From: Rhipidocladum racemiflorum
Lineage: Eukaryota; Streptophyta; Magnoliopsida; Poales; Poaceae
Length of the DNA stretch: 64,000 nt
Direction of reading: 5' to 3'
Assembly (NCBI GenBank): GCA_036346355.1
Contig: CM070591.1
Coordinates: 23,482,001-23,546,000 of the forward strand
The notes beneath the pieces were generated by a model, which made no database searches, had not been told where the DNA came from, and worked only from the letters and a program-made list of their open reading frames with translations. This document shows positions 32,979-43,779 of this stretch, in pieces. A program made the position numbers and the translations under genes. Position 1 is the first letter of the stretch. Every line of letters starts with the position of its first letter.

Positions 32979-33399
32979 CCAATTAAATCAATAGAGGCAA
33001 TAAAAATACCAGAAAAATTCTAGAAAAATTCCAGAAAATATTTTGAGACATTTTAAACTCAAATAAAATATTTTCAACAAAACTTTATATAATATTTTCC
33101 AAATAATTAATTAATTTCAACAGAAGGGCTTTAAACAAATCGATTCCGAATAAATTCGATAAATAGCAAACGAGCTCCGAAAAATCTCAAAAATTACAGA
33201 AGAACTTCTTGAAACACATGGAATCCAAATAAAATAAAATTTATTTTATTTGAGGTTTAGAATAATCAAATTAAATTGTTTTAGCTTTTAGAAAATTCAA
33301 ATCACGCTTTTATAAACGCGAGAAAATCGACGGAAATTTTTGGGAAACTAAAATAAACCAAAATTTTTGAAAACCCAAATTTTGGGATGTTACACCTGC

Positions 33400-33668
33400 C
33401 CTTGATTTCCTGCGGATTAATAGCCAACTTCCTTTCTGGTATCACGACCGGGTCCCCCGACCATTCACCCGGGTCACGTCGTGGCCTTCACGAGCAAGGT
33501 TGCTCGTGTTCATCCGGTATGGTCGTAGGCGGATGGGTAGATACGCATGCTCGGGAGTTATGCTGCCCGGATGGTCTTCCGAGCATCTCCTGCTGGTGCT
33601 GTATGGTCGGTAGCTTCAAGATCTTCCTAGGGTACAACGGTCTTCTGTCAGATAGTCAATCCCCGACA
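33400..33668 (-). repeat. R1 3' LTR, segment 3
   Basis: Outermost part of the R1 LTR; on the minus strand it starts TGTCGGGGATTGAC at 33668. With segments 1 and 2 the LTR is about 630 bp, similar in size to the R2 LTR. The TG start is preceded by a purine-rich tract. Confidence 0.75.
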
Positions 33669-33685
33669 GCTAGCCCCGAAGGCTC
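33669..33685 (-). other. R1 polypurine tract (probable)
   Basis: GAGCCTTCGGGGCTAGC on the minus strand, placed like the R2 tract GCACTTGGGGGCTCT. It is less pure. Confidence 0.55.
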
Positions 33686-34124
33686 AATTGGGGAACGTCT
33701 TGTCTCGGGCATCCCATTGAGCCTAAAAAGACTCGAAGGAGGGATTAGGTTCCTGCTAGCGCTTACTCGTGACTTGCGACCATCTTGCGCCAGGGAACGG
33801 GCTTGTTGCTGGGGGGCGAGCATCGACTTGCTCGTCGTCCGAGCAACCATGCCATGGTTAGGTTATTTACGGTTCCTTCTCCAAGAAGCCTTGTTGTAAC
33901 GGTAAAGTAGTTCCTCAGGAGTGGTGCATTTACTGCGCGGTTTTCACCGTAACGGACATACGTCGTTTCGCGAACGGTCGCGACAGTGTTAAATGCGCAC
34001 TTTCACGGGCTTTTTTAACACCGACCGTCGTGAGGGACAGAGCTACTTTGTGCTTTTGCTCGATCTTGCACAGAACTTCTCCAAGAGCCCTAGAGCCCTC
34101 TTCGGTCTCCTTCTCTCCCCTGCA

Positions 34125-37046
34125 ATGGCGCATTTTGGAGTTAGTCAAATGAACCGGAGGAGGCTCCAAGCGCTTGTGGACGACGGCTACGTCAATCCAA
34201 ACTCTAGCCAGGCGCCTGGGAGTGACGAGACACCGGCGCCGTAGGAGGGAGAGATCGTCTCCTGTGAGCTATACGCCGTCAACAGGCTTCGCCTGCCCGA
34301 GAGCGAGTTTCTCGTCTCCGTGCTTGCCTTTTGCGGATGCGAGATCTCTCATCTCAACCCTAACTCCATCGTTACACTCATGATCTTCTCCCACCTTTGC
34401 GAGGCGTATGTGGGCGTGACACCCACCGCGAGCCTCTTCTTCCACTTCTACTCCCTTTTCCGCACCGGCAGGGGTGGTCCCGCCAACTGCGTCTACCTTT
34501 GTCTCCGGCCCAGCCGACCATACGAATATCCTCTCCTTTCTTTGAAGGACTCGGTGTCGGGCTGGGCCGACCTTTGGTTTTAACAGAAGAAGGAGGAGGG
34601 GAGCCAACTGATCTATACCGGGGAGGTTGCTCCGGCCGCCGAGACGGCCCGCCCGCCCGTGCAACCCGAGGAAGAGCGGGACCTCAGGACGATCAGCGAG
34701 CTCACCCAGATGGGGCTCACAGGTCGGGACATTGCCCGGGACTTCACCTTCAACCGGGTGTCCCCCTTGCGGCGCCGTGAGCATCCTTTCTTCGAGGTGA
34801 CCGGGTGGCAAGACATCACCCGCAAGGACAACGCAGGTATGCCCTTTGTTCCTTCCTTCAACCATCGTCGCCGCCTAGGTGTTAGCCTGATTCCTCTTTT
34901 CAATCCTTGTTCGTTTTGCAGCCCCGAGGATGGACTGGGTCGATGAAAGGGTCACCGAGATGTTCGGCGCCCCGAAGGAGAAGGAACTGAAGCCCAATCG
35001 CCAGTTCCCCAGGAATGTCTTCGACCGCAGCGACGCGGTAAGTATTTCTGCTTGCTCTCTGTTTGAGAAGCACTTTCCGAGCTTATCCTACTCGATTTCT
35101 GTTCGCAGGAGAAGGTTGCCCTCGAGCTCGCCGTGTCGAGTGCCGCTTCGACGCTGCTAGAAGACACCCCGACCCCTACCAGGGGTCCTCGCAAGAAGGT
35201 GGCCAGTCAAAGCCGCCGACCTTCCACCTCGCCTCCTCCCGCCTAGCCTCCTCCCGCCCGGCGCTTAAAACGCCAAGTCACGTCCAAGCCCCCGAGCAAG
35301 CGCCACTTGGAGTACGCTGACCGGAAAAAGGTAAGGGAAGCCCGACAGTGGTTTGCTGATTTCAAGCAGAAGAAGCCGAAGTTGATGGGTCGATTGCAAC
35401 AGCTAGCCGAGGAGGCGAAAAAGGCTGAAGAGGTAGCCAAGTCCACCGCGAGCAAGGAGCAGCTGGAGAGGCAAATCAAGGCCCTCCAAGATCAACTTGC
35501 TCAGGTGGTCGAGGATCCCGACAAGGAGGAGGAAGACGCCTTTGCCCTGGTTAGGAGGAGCAGAAGGTTGTCGCCTCGACCAACTTTGGCGCTGGAGCGG
35601 GCCGACATGGACGAGGTCGACCCTATGATGGCCAGGGCCAGCGCTGCAGCCACGCAACGTGCCGAGGCCTATGAGGCCGCTACGGGCAGGGCGCCCAAGC
35701 CCCAAAGCGAGGAGACTGAGGACGAGGGAGATCGCCTGGCAAAAGGTAACCCTCGCTTAACTTCCTTGTTTTCGTTTTTCTTGCAATTTCTCGAGCTAAC
35801 CCCACTCCGCTTAGCGTGGGCGTGATAGCTCGGTTGCTGTCCTTAGACCTCCAACAAATGGCTGAGTGGATTCTCAACTCCGAAGTTGATGCCAAGCTGG
35901 AACGCGTCGTCGACCTGGTGATGAGAGAGGACTTGGAGGAAACTCCAAGGATCGAGCTCCTAGGGGCTTCCGAGCAAACTTTTGAGGCCACCGAGCTCCC
36001 TTCAGTCTCAGTGGAGCAAGGGGTTTCCGAGCAACCCCCTGCGGCCACCGAGCTCCCTCCGGTCCCAGTGGCGCAAGATCCGCAAGGGACCGAGGAGGCT
36101 ATGGCCTTGGTCCCTTATGAGGGGACGAGCGCGGCGCCGAGCACTGGGGAGGTTCAGGAGACGCGCCTCGAGGCCAAAGATTCGGTTGAGGCCAATGTTC
36201 AGCCCTCGAGCGTGGAGGCCGAGCTGGAAGATGATCGCCATGCGCTGCAAGCCCTGAGGGAAGTTCATCCTCAGGGTGAGCAGGTCCCAGAGGTCGAGCG
36301 TCCTCTGGGGTTGATCGAGGAGGGAGCCGCTCTTGCCCTCCTGGGTACATCAGGTACCCAAGAGGAGCAAGACCCTAGCCCAGGGGACGCACCTGCTCGG
36401 ATCGAGGATAACCGTGCCTTTGTCAATCCGTTCTTCCGAGCTGGCGCGATCGACCACCAGAAGCTCCAAGACAAGCTGGTTAGCCGCGCTCTTCTGGTGA
36501 GCTTTCTATTTCTGAGTCATACTTCACCTTTTCTTCTGCACCAAGACCCTTAAGGTGGTTTGACCTTTCCTTCTTTGTTCACAGTTTGCGGCCAAGGCAA
36601 TGGAGGACATCGACGCCTCCACGGTCTCGGCGGAGGAGTTCGCGGGGTACTACCGTGAGCAAGATGCCAAGATCGCAGATCTTGAGCATCGTGTCTCCAA
36701 CGTGCACGCCGCTGACCAAAAGGAGCTGGATTTAATGAAGAGTTCCATCGCCGAGCTTCGGGGCCAACTCTCCCAAAGCGAAACGGTGAAGGCCTCCCTG
36801 GAGCTGAGGTGTGCCAACCTCGAGAAGGAGTTGGGGAAGCTTCGGCAGGAAGTCCCCGACCTTCGCCGCGCCGTGCAAGAAGCTCGGGAGCGCGAAGAAG
36901 CTCAGCTCAAGGAGGTGCAGCACCTCCGAGAGAGCGCCACCGAAGGTCGGGTGGCTCGGCGAAAGGTCTTCGACTTGGAGGCCGAGCTCAACTCCCTTAA
37001 GGAAGAGCTTACCGCCTTCCAGGCCGGTCGTCGGGACCACCTGTAG
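34125..37046 (+). pseudogene. R1 antisense gene: Transposase_28-like protein with four introns
   Basis: Plus-strand gene opposite to R1 gag-pol. The ATG at 34125 gives MAHFGVSQMNRRRLQALVDD. An in-frame TAG lies at 34242, after which the same frame continues with AFCGCEISHLNPNSIVTLMI and SHLCEAYVGVTP, the Transposase_28 core also seen in R2. LTGRDIARDFTFNRVSPLRR matches the second conserved block. Introns with GT...AG ends: 34837-34921, 35038-35108, 35746-35814, 36497-36584. A further TAG interrupts exon 3 near 35244. Later exons encode long helical, acidic and coiled-coil stretches (EEAKKAEEVAKSTASKEQLE; the final exon 36585-37046 has continuous heptads and ends FQAGRRDHL). The product is unknown; the coiled coils suggest self-association. 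Two premature stops argue that this copy is dead. Confidence 0.83.
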
Positions 37047-37790
37047 ATAGCCTTTTTTCCATTCTCTTTTTTCTTTTTCCTTCACCTGTAAACTTTTGTA
37101 TGTAATTTCGAAATGGAAAAGACCGATCTTCTCTTCTTTCCTCCTTGTTTTGGATGCTCTTATGTTTGCTCGATGGTTGTTCTGCAAAAAAGGAAAGCAA
37201 CCACGGGAGTGAACAAAAGCAAAATTTTGGAAAAAGGCGTGGTTAGCCCTTTCGTGCATGAGCCCCCGCTATGGACAAAGGTCGTGCTACTAGACTTGCG
37301 AGCACGGGTTTGTTCATAGGAGGATACAAAAAGATGCGCTCATTTTTTTTCGTTAGACGATCGGAACTATCAAACAGATGTCTGTTGAGAACTTAGGTCG
37401 TACGCGCATAACGTGTTTTGCTCATGGCGGCCGAGCCGACCCTCTAGCTTGTGGTCATAGTTGCGCGTGAGACTTGAAGCTAACGGGCACAGTGTCGCCA
37501 ATGCTCGTGATGGACCACCGAGCACAGTTTGGAGCCGAGCTTGAACCGAGGACGAGGATGCGTTGTGCACGATCGTTCATGCAGCGTAGAGCTACTGGGA
37601 AAGGAGATCAGCACGAGCAAACGGCCTGTGGTTTTCCAAGCTTGGCTTCGAAGGGGACGGTACACGTGCATGGTTCGGCCGCTCCCGTCCAAGGGGAAAA
37701 GGAATTTCGGTGCGAAGCGCTTGGGGTATAACCTTTTCGAGAAAGAGTCGCAAAACGAAGCGGAAAGCAGATAATTTGATAGAAAAGGTG

Positions 37791-39596
37791 TTAAACATAG
37801 AACTTACGTAGTTGATCGATGTTCCAGGTGCTGGCGAGCACTCGACCATTCTCCATAGCTAGGCGAGCAGCCCCCGGGCGTGTTACAGATACGACCGTGT
37901 AGGGTCCCTCCCATCTGGGGGTTAGCTTATTGGCTTTTGACAGGTCCTGTACCCGTCGCAAGACCAAGTCGCCGGCTTGCAGGGTCCTTGGTCGAACTGA
38001 TTTGGCCGTGTGCCTACGAAGTGCCTGTAGGTGATCTGCGAACCGGAGTAATGCCTGTTCTCGTGTTGCCTCTGCGAGGTCTAGGTCGACGAGTCGCTCG
38101 ATTTCCTGGTCGACGGAATTGACCAGTTGCACCCTTGGGGAACCTAGCACAATTTCTGCAGGTAAAATGGCCTCTGCACTGTAGACAAGCTGAAACGGGG
38201 TTTCACCCGTGGTCCGACTCGTGGTGGTACGAACCGACCAGAGAACAGCGGGTAGCTCGTCCACCCACTCCTGCTTGTGCTGGCTGAGGTTCTTGAAGAC
38301 CCTCTTTTTTATGCCTTGAATTAACAGCCCATTTGCTCGTTCGGCTGCCCCATTACTCTGTGGACGTGCCACAAAGGCGAAGCAGACCTTGGTCCCGACG
38401 TCCTTGCAGTAACTTTGCAACAACTCACTGGTGAATTGGGTTCCATTGTCTGTGATAAGACGGTTGGGTATCCCAAACCGGGTTACCACATTGTTTTGGA
38501 GGAACCTCTTGGCCGCTTGGGCCGAGATGGTCGACACGGGCTCGACCTCTATCCACTTGGTGAAAGTGTCGATGGCCACGAGCAAGTATTTGCAGCCTTT
38601 CTGACCTCGGGGAAAAGGCCCTAGGATATCGAGCCCCCAGGTCGAAAACGGCCATAAAAGTGGGATGGTTTGTAGCGTATATGCTGGCTGATGGACCTTG
38701 CGGGCATGAAACTGACATGCTCGACAAGTTGTCAAGATCGATCGTGCGTCCGCCAAGGCCGTTGGCCAATAATAACCCAAACGGAATGCCTTGCTCACAA
38801 GCGTTCTGAACGACGAATGCGCTCCACACATCCCTTCATGGATATCCCAAAGAAGGTACTGGCCTTCTTCTTGGGAGACACACTTGGAGAGGACTCCTAG
38901 TGCGCCCTTGCGGTATAGGTCACCTTCGATCAGTCTGTACTGAGAAGACCGCCTTGTAAGCCAGGAACGCTCGGCTTCTTCCTCGGGCAATGTCCCGTGC
39001 GCGAGGTATTGGACGAATGGCGTCATCCAACTCGCACCTTGCACGAGGAGAGAGACTATACCGCCTGTCTCTGGTGCCTCGTCTACAGAGGGAATGGAGG
39101 GCTTGTACAAGTGCTCAATGAGCACCCCCGCCGGAGCGGTAGTTTGAGAGGAACCAACCTTTGATAAGTGGTCGGCCAGGGCGTTGTCCTTCCTGGGGAT
39201 GTAGAGTACTTTGAAATTCTTGAAGTACTTCTCCATCTTCCTTACTTCGACCAGGTAAAGCGCCATTGAGGTATCCGAACACTGATACTCCTTGTTGACC
39301 TGGTTCACGACCAACTGTGAATCGCCCATCACAGTAAGCCGCTGGACTCCTAGTGATTTGCACGCTCGTAGTCTGGCCAAGAGGCCTTCATACTCTGCCG
39401 CGTTGTTTGTGGCGGCAGTGCAATTGGACGGCATACTGGAGTTGTTCTGCATCCAGGGAGACCAGCACGACACCAGCCCCCGAGCATTCGTACGCTCGGG
39501 AGCCATCAAAATACATAGTCCAGTGATTTTCCTTAGACCTTGCAGGCTTGCTTGTTGACTGGGTGGAGCCGACCTTTCTGCCACGAAGTCTGCCAA
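37791..39596 (-). CDS. R1 second RNase H and integrase, 601-codon open frame
   Basis: The longest intact coding frame in the window, the C-terminal part of R1 pol (not a separate gene; the first ATG is arbitrary). The N-terminal part carries the end of the archaeal-type RNase H: NNAAEYEGLLARLRACKSLG and TVMGDSQLVVNQVNKEYQ with its Asp and Glu. Integrase follows: zinc end (CRACQFHARKVHQPAY), catalytic core with WGLDILGPF, LITDNGTQFT and NGAAERANG (Asp, Asp, Glu), then the C-terminal DLVLRRVQD and ASTWNIDQLRKFYV end shared with R2. There is no chromodomain, as usual for Tat. The FDGS start of the second RNase H lies just upstream in another frame (39663-39388). Confidence 0.92.
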   Translation of the reverse strand: MADFVAERSAPPSQQASLQGLRKITGLCILMAPERTNARGLVSCWSPWMQNNSSMPSNCTAATNNAAEYEGLLARLRACKSLGVQRLTVMGDSQLVVNQVNKEYQCSDTSMALYLVEVRKMEKYFKNFKVLYIPRKDNALADHLSKVGSSQTTAPAGVLIEHLYKPSIPSVDEAPETGGIVSLLVQGASWMTPFVQYLAHGTLPEEEAERSWLTRRSSQYRLIEGDLYRKGALGVLSKCVSQEEGQYLLWDIHEGMCGAHSSFRTLVSKAFRLGYYWPTALADARSILTTCRACQFHARKVHQPAYTLQTIPLLWPFSTWGLDILGPFPRGQKGCKYLLVAIDTFTKWIEVEPVSTISAQAAKRFLQNNVVTRFGIPNRLITDNGTQFTSELLQSYCKDVGTKVCFAFVARPQSNGAAERANGLLIQGIKKRVFKNLSQHKQEWVDELPAVLWSVRTTTSRTTGETPFQLVYSAEAILPAEIVLGSPRVQLVNSVDQEIERLVDLDLAEATREQALLRFADHLQALRRHTAKSVRPRTLQAGDLVLRRVQDLSKANKLTPRWEGPYTVVSVTRPGAARLAMENGRVLASTWNIDQLRKFYV

Positions 39597-39599
39597 GAC

Positions 39600-40884
39600 C
39601 TAGGACTTGATGGCCGTGCGAGCTGAGAATGTCATTTCGAACTCGGCATGCTCCATGGCCCACTTGGCTATACGACCACTGGCATCTTGATTTCTCAGGA
39701 TCTCCCTGAGTGGGAAACTGGTCGGGACCACGATTTTGTGGGCTTGGAAGTAATGGCGTAGCTTTCTGGAGGCCACTAGTAGTGCGTACAAGAGTTTCTG
39801 GACTTCGGGTTAACGCTCCTTTGGTCCATGCAGTACCTCCCTAACATAGTAGATAGGTAGTTGAGCCCCCTCCCTCTCAACTGCTAAAACCGCACTTACA
39901 GCTTGCGGAGTGGCTGCTAGATATAATAGCAAATTCTCTTTTTTATTGGAAGTGACCAGGATGGGTGGCTTCGACAGGTATTGCTTTAGTTCCTCGAAGG
40001 AACGATTAGCTTCCTCCGTCCAAGAGAAACCATCGTGTTTGCGTAGGGCCTTGAAGAAAGGTAACCCTCGCTCACCCAGCTGAGAAATAAAACGGCTTAA
40101 AGCGGCCATCCGACCGGTCAAGGCCTGTACCTCCTTGACGCATGTGGGTGGTCTCATATTTCCAATGGCTTCAATTTTTTCTGGATTCGCCCCAACGCCC
40201 TGCGGACTGACCATGTTGCTGAGCACCTTGCCGGCCTTTACACCGAAGACGCATTTCTTCGGGTTCAATTTTATTCGATGCTTATTGAGATTACAAAATG
40301 TCTCCTCTAGGTCGGCGACATGACTTGGAGTGAGCTTGCTTCTTGACAACTATGTCGTCTACATAAACCTCCAAGTTACGACCTATTTGATCCGTAAAGG
40401 TTTTCTGCATGAGGCGCTGAAAAGTTTCTCCAGCGTTTCTTAGACCGAAGGACATGATCGTGTAGCAGAATGTCCCAAACGGGGTGATAAAGGAGGTCTT
40501 TCCCTCATCTTCATGGGATATGCTAATCTGATGATACCCCGAATAAGCGTCCAGGAAGCTCATAACTTGTGACTCCGCCGTCGCATCGACCAACTGGTCT
40601 ATGCGAGGTAGCAGGTAATTGTCTTTTGGGCATGCCGCGTTTAAGCCCATGTGGTCGACACACATGCGCCACTTGCCTCCTTTCTTCTTGACTATGACTG
40701 GGTTAGCCAGCCATTCCGAGTGCTCGATCTCTCTGATGAAGCTGGCTCTAAGGAGTTTATCCAGTTCCTCCCGGATGATCGCCTGTTTTTCCGGGGAAAA
40801 CCGTCTGAGTTTTTGCCGCACTAGTTTTTTGTTAGGCTGAACTGCTAGCCTGTGCTCAATCACCTCCCTTGGGACTCGGGGCAT
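39600..40884 (-). pseudogene. R1 reverse transcriptase and first RNase H
   Basis: The RT fingers and palm are open from 40884 to 40291 (EWLANPVIVKKKGGKWRMCV, NAACPKDNYLLPRIDQLVDA, SGYHQISISHEDEGKTSFIT, CYTIMSFGLRNAGETFQRLM, then LEVYVDDIVVKKQ with the catalytic Asp pair). A frameshift near 40330 moves to frame 40349-39810, which carries the connection (NPKKCVFGVKAGKVL, CVKEVQALTGRMAALSRFIS) and first RNase H (LLLYLAATPQAVSAVLAVER). The rest, RKLRHYFQAHKIVV, is in a third frame to 39600, where an in-frame stop precedes the second RNase H. Two or three lesions only, so much better kept than R2 RT. Confidence 0.9.
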
Positions 40885-41074
40885 GTCGGATGGTTCCCAG
40901 ACGAACGCATCCGGACTTGCTCGGAGGAAGGTGATGAGCTCGAGTTCCTATTTGGGATCTAGGGAAGATCCCAAAAGCACGACCTTGGCGGGTTCCGACT
41001 CGCAGAGTGGAACAGCCTTGGTCTATCCTCCAGACTGGAGGGAAACTTTAGGCTGGGAGTGCTTCGGGTCTTGG

Positions 41075-41855
41075 TCATGGCCGCGTGTGGGCATTTGACC
41101 GACCATATCCAACGCCCTCTCGTCGCAACTTAACGCAGACTTGTGGCTCCCCCATACGGTTAAGACCCCATTGGGTCCAGGAACCTTTAAGCACTGGTAC
41201 GCGTGGTGCGTGGCGGCCATGAACTTGGCCCAAGGCTGGCGTGCCAAGAATGGCATTGTAAGCCGACTCGAAGACGACCACCTCAAAAGTGATCAACTCT
41301 GTACGGAAGTTGCTCGGACTGCTGAAGGTGACGGGCAAAACAACCTGGCCCAAAGGCTTGATCGAGGTGCCCGGGACTATCCCAAAGAAGGGAATCACTA
41401 TGATTTTAATCTTGGAGCGAGGGATCTGCATCTCTTCCAAGACCTTGGCAGAAATTAGATCCAAAGAGCTTCCGAAGTCTATAAGAACCCGGCTAACGAT
41501 GGTGTTGCTGATGGTGGGGCTCACGACCATCGGAAGCCTCTGTGGTTTGGCCATTCCAAGGGGACAGTCATCCTTGGAGAAAGTAAGAGACAGCTCGGAC
41601 CACTTGAGCTGCTGCACGGGAGGTTTACCTTGGGTAACATGGTGTACTTCCCGCGCGGTGTCCTTCAAATCCCAGCGAGATTTGTAGGCAGAGGAGCCCC
41701 CGAAGATAACCGCAATGTGGTTTTGGAGTTCTTGATACTCCATGTCATCCTCGTTATCCTCGACGGGCTGTTTGCCTTTGCTATTCTCGCCCTGTTTTAG
41801 GAGCGATGGCATGGGACCCTTGCCGCTGTAAAATTGCTCCAGGCGGTAGGTCCAT
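41075..41855 (-). pseudogene. R1 gag-pro linker and protease, cut by T4
   Basis: Open frame on the minus strand beginning where T4 interrupted the gag (41855). The first 60 residues are linker (KGKQPVEDNEDDMEYQEL) and the protease follows: RVLIDFGSSLDLI (active site D-F-G-S where R2 has D-G-G-S), GIVPGTSIKPLGQVVLPVTF (flap region) and AYNAILGTPALGQV. In the R1 ancestor the frame joined the gag zinc knuckle at 62709, and the TCCAT duplication marks the cut. Toward 41075 it runs into RT through a shifted frame. Confidence 0.88.
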
Positions 41856-42504
41856 TGTAACACCCCAAAAATTTGCTTTCCTTAAATTCATGTGTGATTT
41901 GGCACTTTGGTGAATTTTTGGAATTTTCTGGAATTTATTTGGATATATTTGGAATTTATTTGAATTTATTCCATTTTGAAATAATTAAAGAATTAAACTT
42001 TGCAAATAAAATTTTGCTGGAAATATTTTATTTGAGTCCAAAATGATCCAAAGTATTTTCCAGAATTTTTCTGGAATTTTTCTGAGTCTTTTGCTATTTT
42101 TAATGAATTAAATGAATTATTGGGAATTATTTTAAATATTAAATCGCTGGAAATTCAACTCGGTCCGTATCGTTTCATCCGATCGAGCCCGAAGTCGACT
42201 CGAGTTCGAGTCCGACCCGAGCCCGACCGCTCGTGGTCAAACCGAACCCGCCGCCGGAACCCTAATCAAGCGTGGACTGCTGGATCCAGATCCAACGGCC
42301 ACGATTGAGCCACGTCACCGAGCCCGAGCCCGACCGAGCCAGCCAGCTCGCCCGAGTCCGACCCGGACCCAAACTCGCGCACCGTTGGATCTCGATCCAA
42401 CGGCTGTGCGCGTGCCACGTCACCCTAATCGTGTCGCCGCCGGACTCCGCCGCCGCAACAGAGAGGACCTCGGATTCCGCGCGTTTCACGGACGCCGAGG
42501 GCCC

Positions 42505-42512
42505 TATTTATT
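42505..42512 (+). promoter_or_regulatory. TATA box of the T4 5' LTR
   Basis: TATTTATT in GGGCCCTATTTATTGCGCC, about 650 bp into the LTR. It is conserved in the 3' LTR and placed as in T1 and T2, so R-U5 would be about 2.7 kb. Confidence 0.68.
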
Positions 42513-43760
42513 GCGCCGCCACCCATGTCGGGATCGCCGTTTCATTGCGCACCCGTAGCTCCAACCCACGCCGCTCAAGCCGCCGCCGTCAGTCCGCGCG
42601 AGCTCGCCGTAGTTGGAGGAGGTTTCCGCCGCGGTTTGCGCTGTTTTCCGCCGCCGTCCGTCGTCTTCCGCCGAGAAGGAGCCCAGATCCGGAATCCGCG
42701 CTTCGAGACGCACCCGAAGAGACCACCCACTTCGCCGGAGCGTGCCCGAAACGCCGTCGGTGTGGTCTTCGTTCTCAACGCCGGCCGCCGGAGCTCCGCC
42801 GTGGACATCGCAGACCCGTGAAGCTTCTCCACCGTCGGATCTTCATCGCACGGTCCAGATTCGTCCACATCACCCACGGTAAAGAATCACGTGTTAATCT
42901 CCAGATCTAATCTCAACCGTTAGATCTAGATCCAACGGCTTAGATTGAACCACGTTCATAGCGATAGATTGGATCTTGACCGTCCGATCAAGATCGAACG
43001 GTCCGTCGCGGAGTTGTTTTCCGCGCGTTAGCCGATCTAATCGGGCCGTTGATTTTCAAATCAACGGCCGAGATTGGCGCCACGTGTCGGGAAGCCTGAC
43101 CGTCGCGGTCAGCGCCGGCCCACGCGACGCTGGCAGCAGGACGCCGACACGCGCCCGCGTGTCGAGGACCCACCGCTGGCCGATCGCGGAGCCGTGGCCG
43201 AGCCCACGGTGGACCGAGCCGAGACCGTGCACCGGGTCCATGGACCCGAGGCCACGCGTCGTCACCCGATTGGTCCACGTGTCCCTGCTGACGCAATAAA
43301 TGTTTTTCCGAAAAAGAAAATGATTTATTATTTCGGTTTAATAATTGATTTGAATTTCAAAACTTCAAACGCTTATAACTTTTGCGTTTCAACTCCGATT
43401 TGAGTGATTCAAATTTCTAAATTTGTATAAAATTGAGATTTACCTAAATATGAATTTTATTTAATTTTTGGACTAAAGTTTTTCTCTGTAAAATTATTTA
43501 ATTGATTATTTAAACTTTAAATAATCATAACTTTTGCATTTTAACTCCAAATTTGACGATTCCAGTTTCTAAAAACTCATAAAATTATGTTCTCTCTGTT
43601 TATGGATTTTATTTGGATGTTTGGACACTTTTTGCCTATTGTTTATTAGTGTATTTGCTATTTGCACGCTTTACGAGTAGACGTTGAAGTGCCGGAAGGA
43701 TTCGAAGGAGAAGTATTAACTCAGGATCCAACTCAAGACCAAGAGCAAGTACTTTTTGAA

Positions 43761-43779
43761 GGCAAGTTGTGCTTTGACC
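43761..43779 (+). other. 19-nt block conserved in all T/S LTRs (T4 5')
   Basis: GGCAAGTTGTGCTTTGACC, preceded by TTTGAA. The AAG|GCAAGT context looks like a GC-type splice donor. Confidence 0.7.

Larger units (their letters stand above)
16689..33394 (-). mobile_element. S2: solo LTR of a Tekay-like element, split by R2
   Basis: On the plus strand it begins TGTCGGGACCCG at 16689 and ends GGGATGTTACA at 33394, so it lies on the minus strand. CCTGC flanks both sides (16684-16688, 33395-33399). Without R2 (20754-32978) and one target copy the LTR is about 4.5 kb, longer than T1/T2/T4. There is no PBS, PPT or internal region next to it, hence a solo LTR. Parts: the U5 end (16689-18300) resembles the other T LTRs; 18300-20750 is family-specific, GC-rich toward 20350-20700; 32984-33394 is the AT-rich LTR start. 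The 153-codon ORF at 20230 is in the GC-rich part and I do not consider it real. Confidence 0.92.

Noticed and set aside
37474..37774. ORFs of 81-85 codons after the R1 antisense gene, considered as a counterpart of the second antisense ORF in R2
   Set aside because: No similarity to the R2 ORF, no TATA box at a suitable distance, overlapping frames on both strands.
42272..42910. 212-codon ORF in the T4 5' LTR, with a shorter version in the 3' LTR
   Set aside because: It spans the TATA box and is disrupted in the 3' LTR by indels that do not keep the frame; composition effect.
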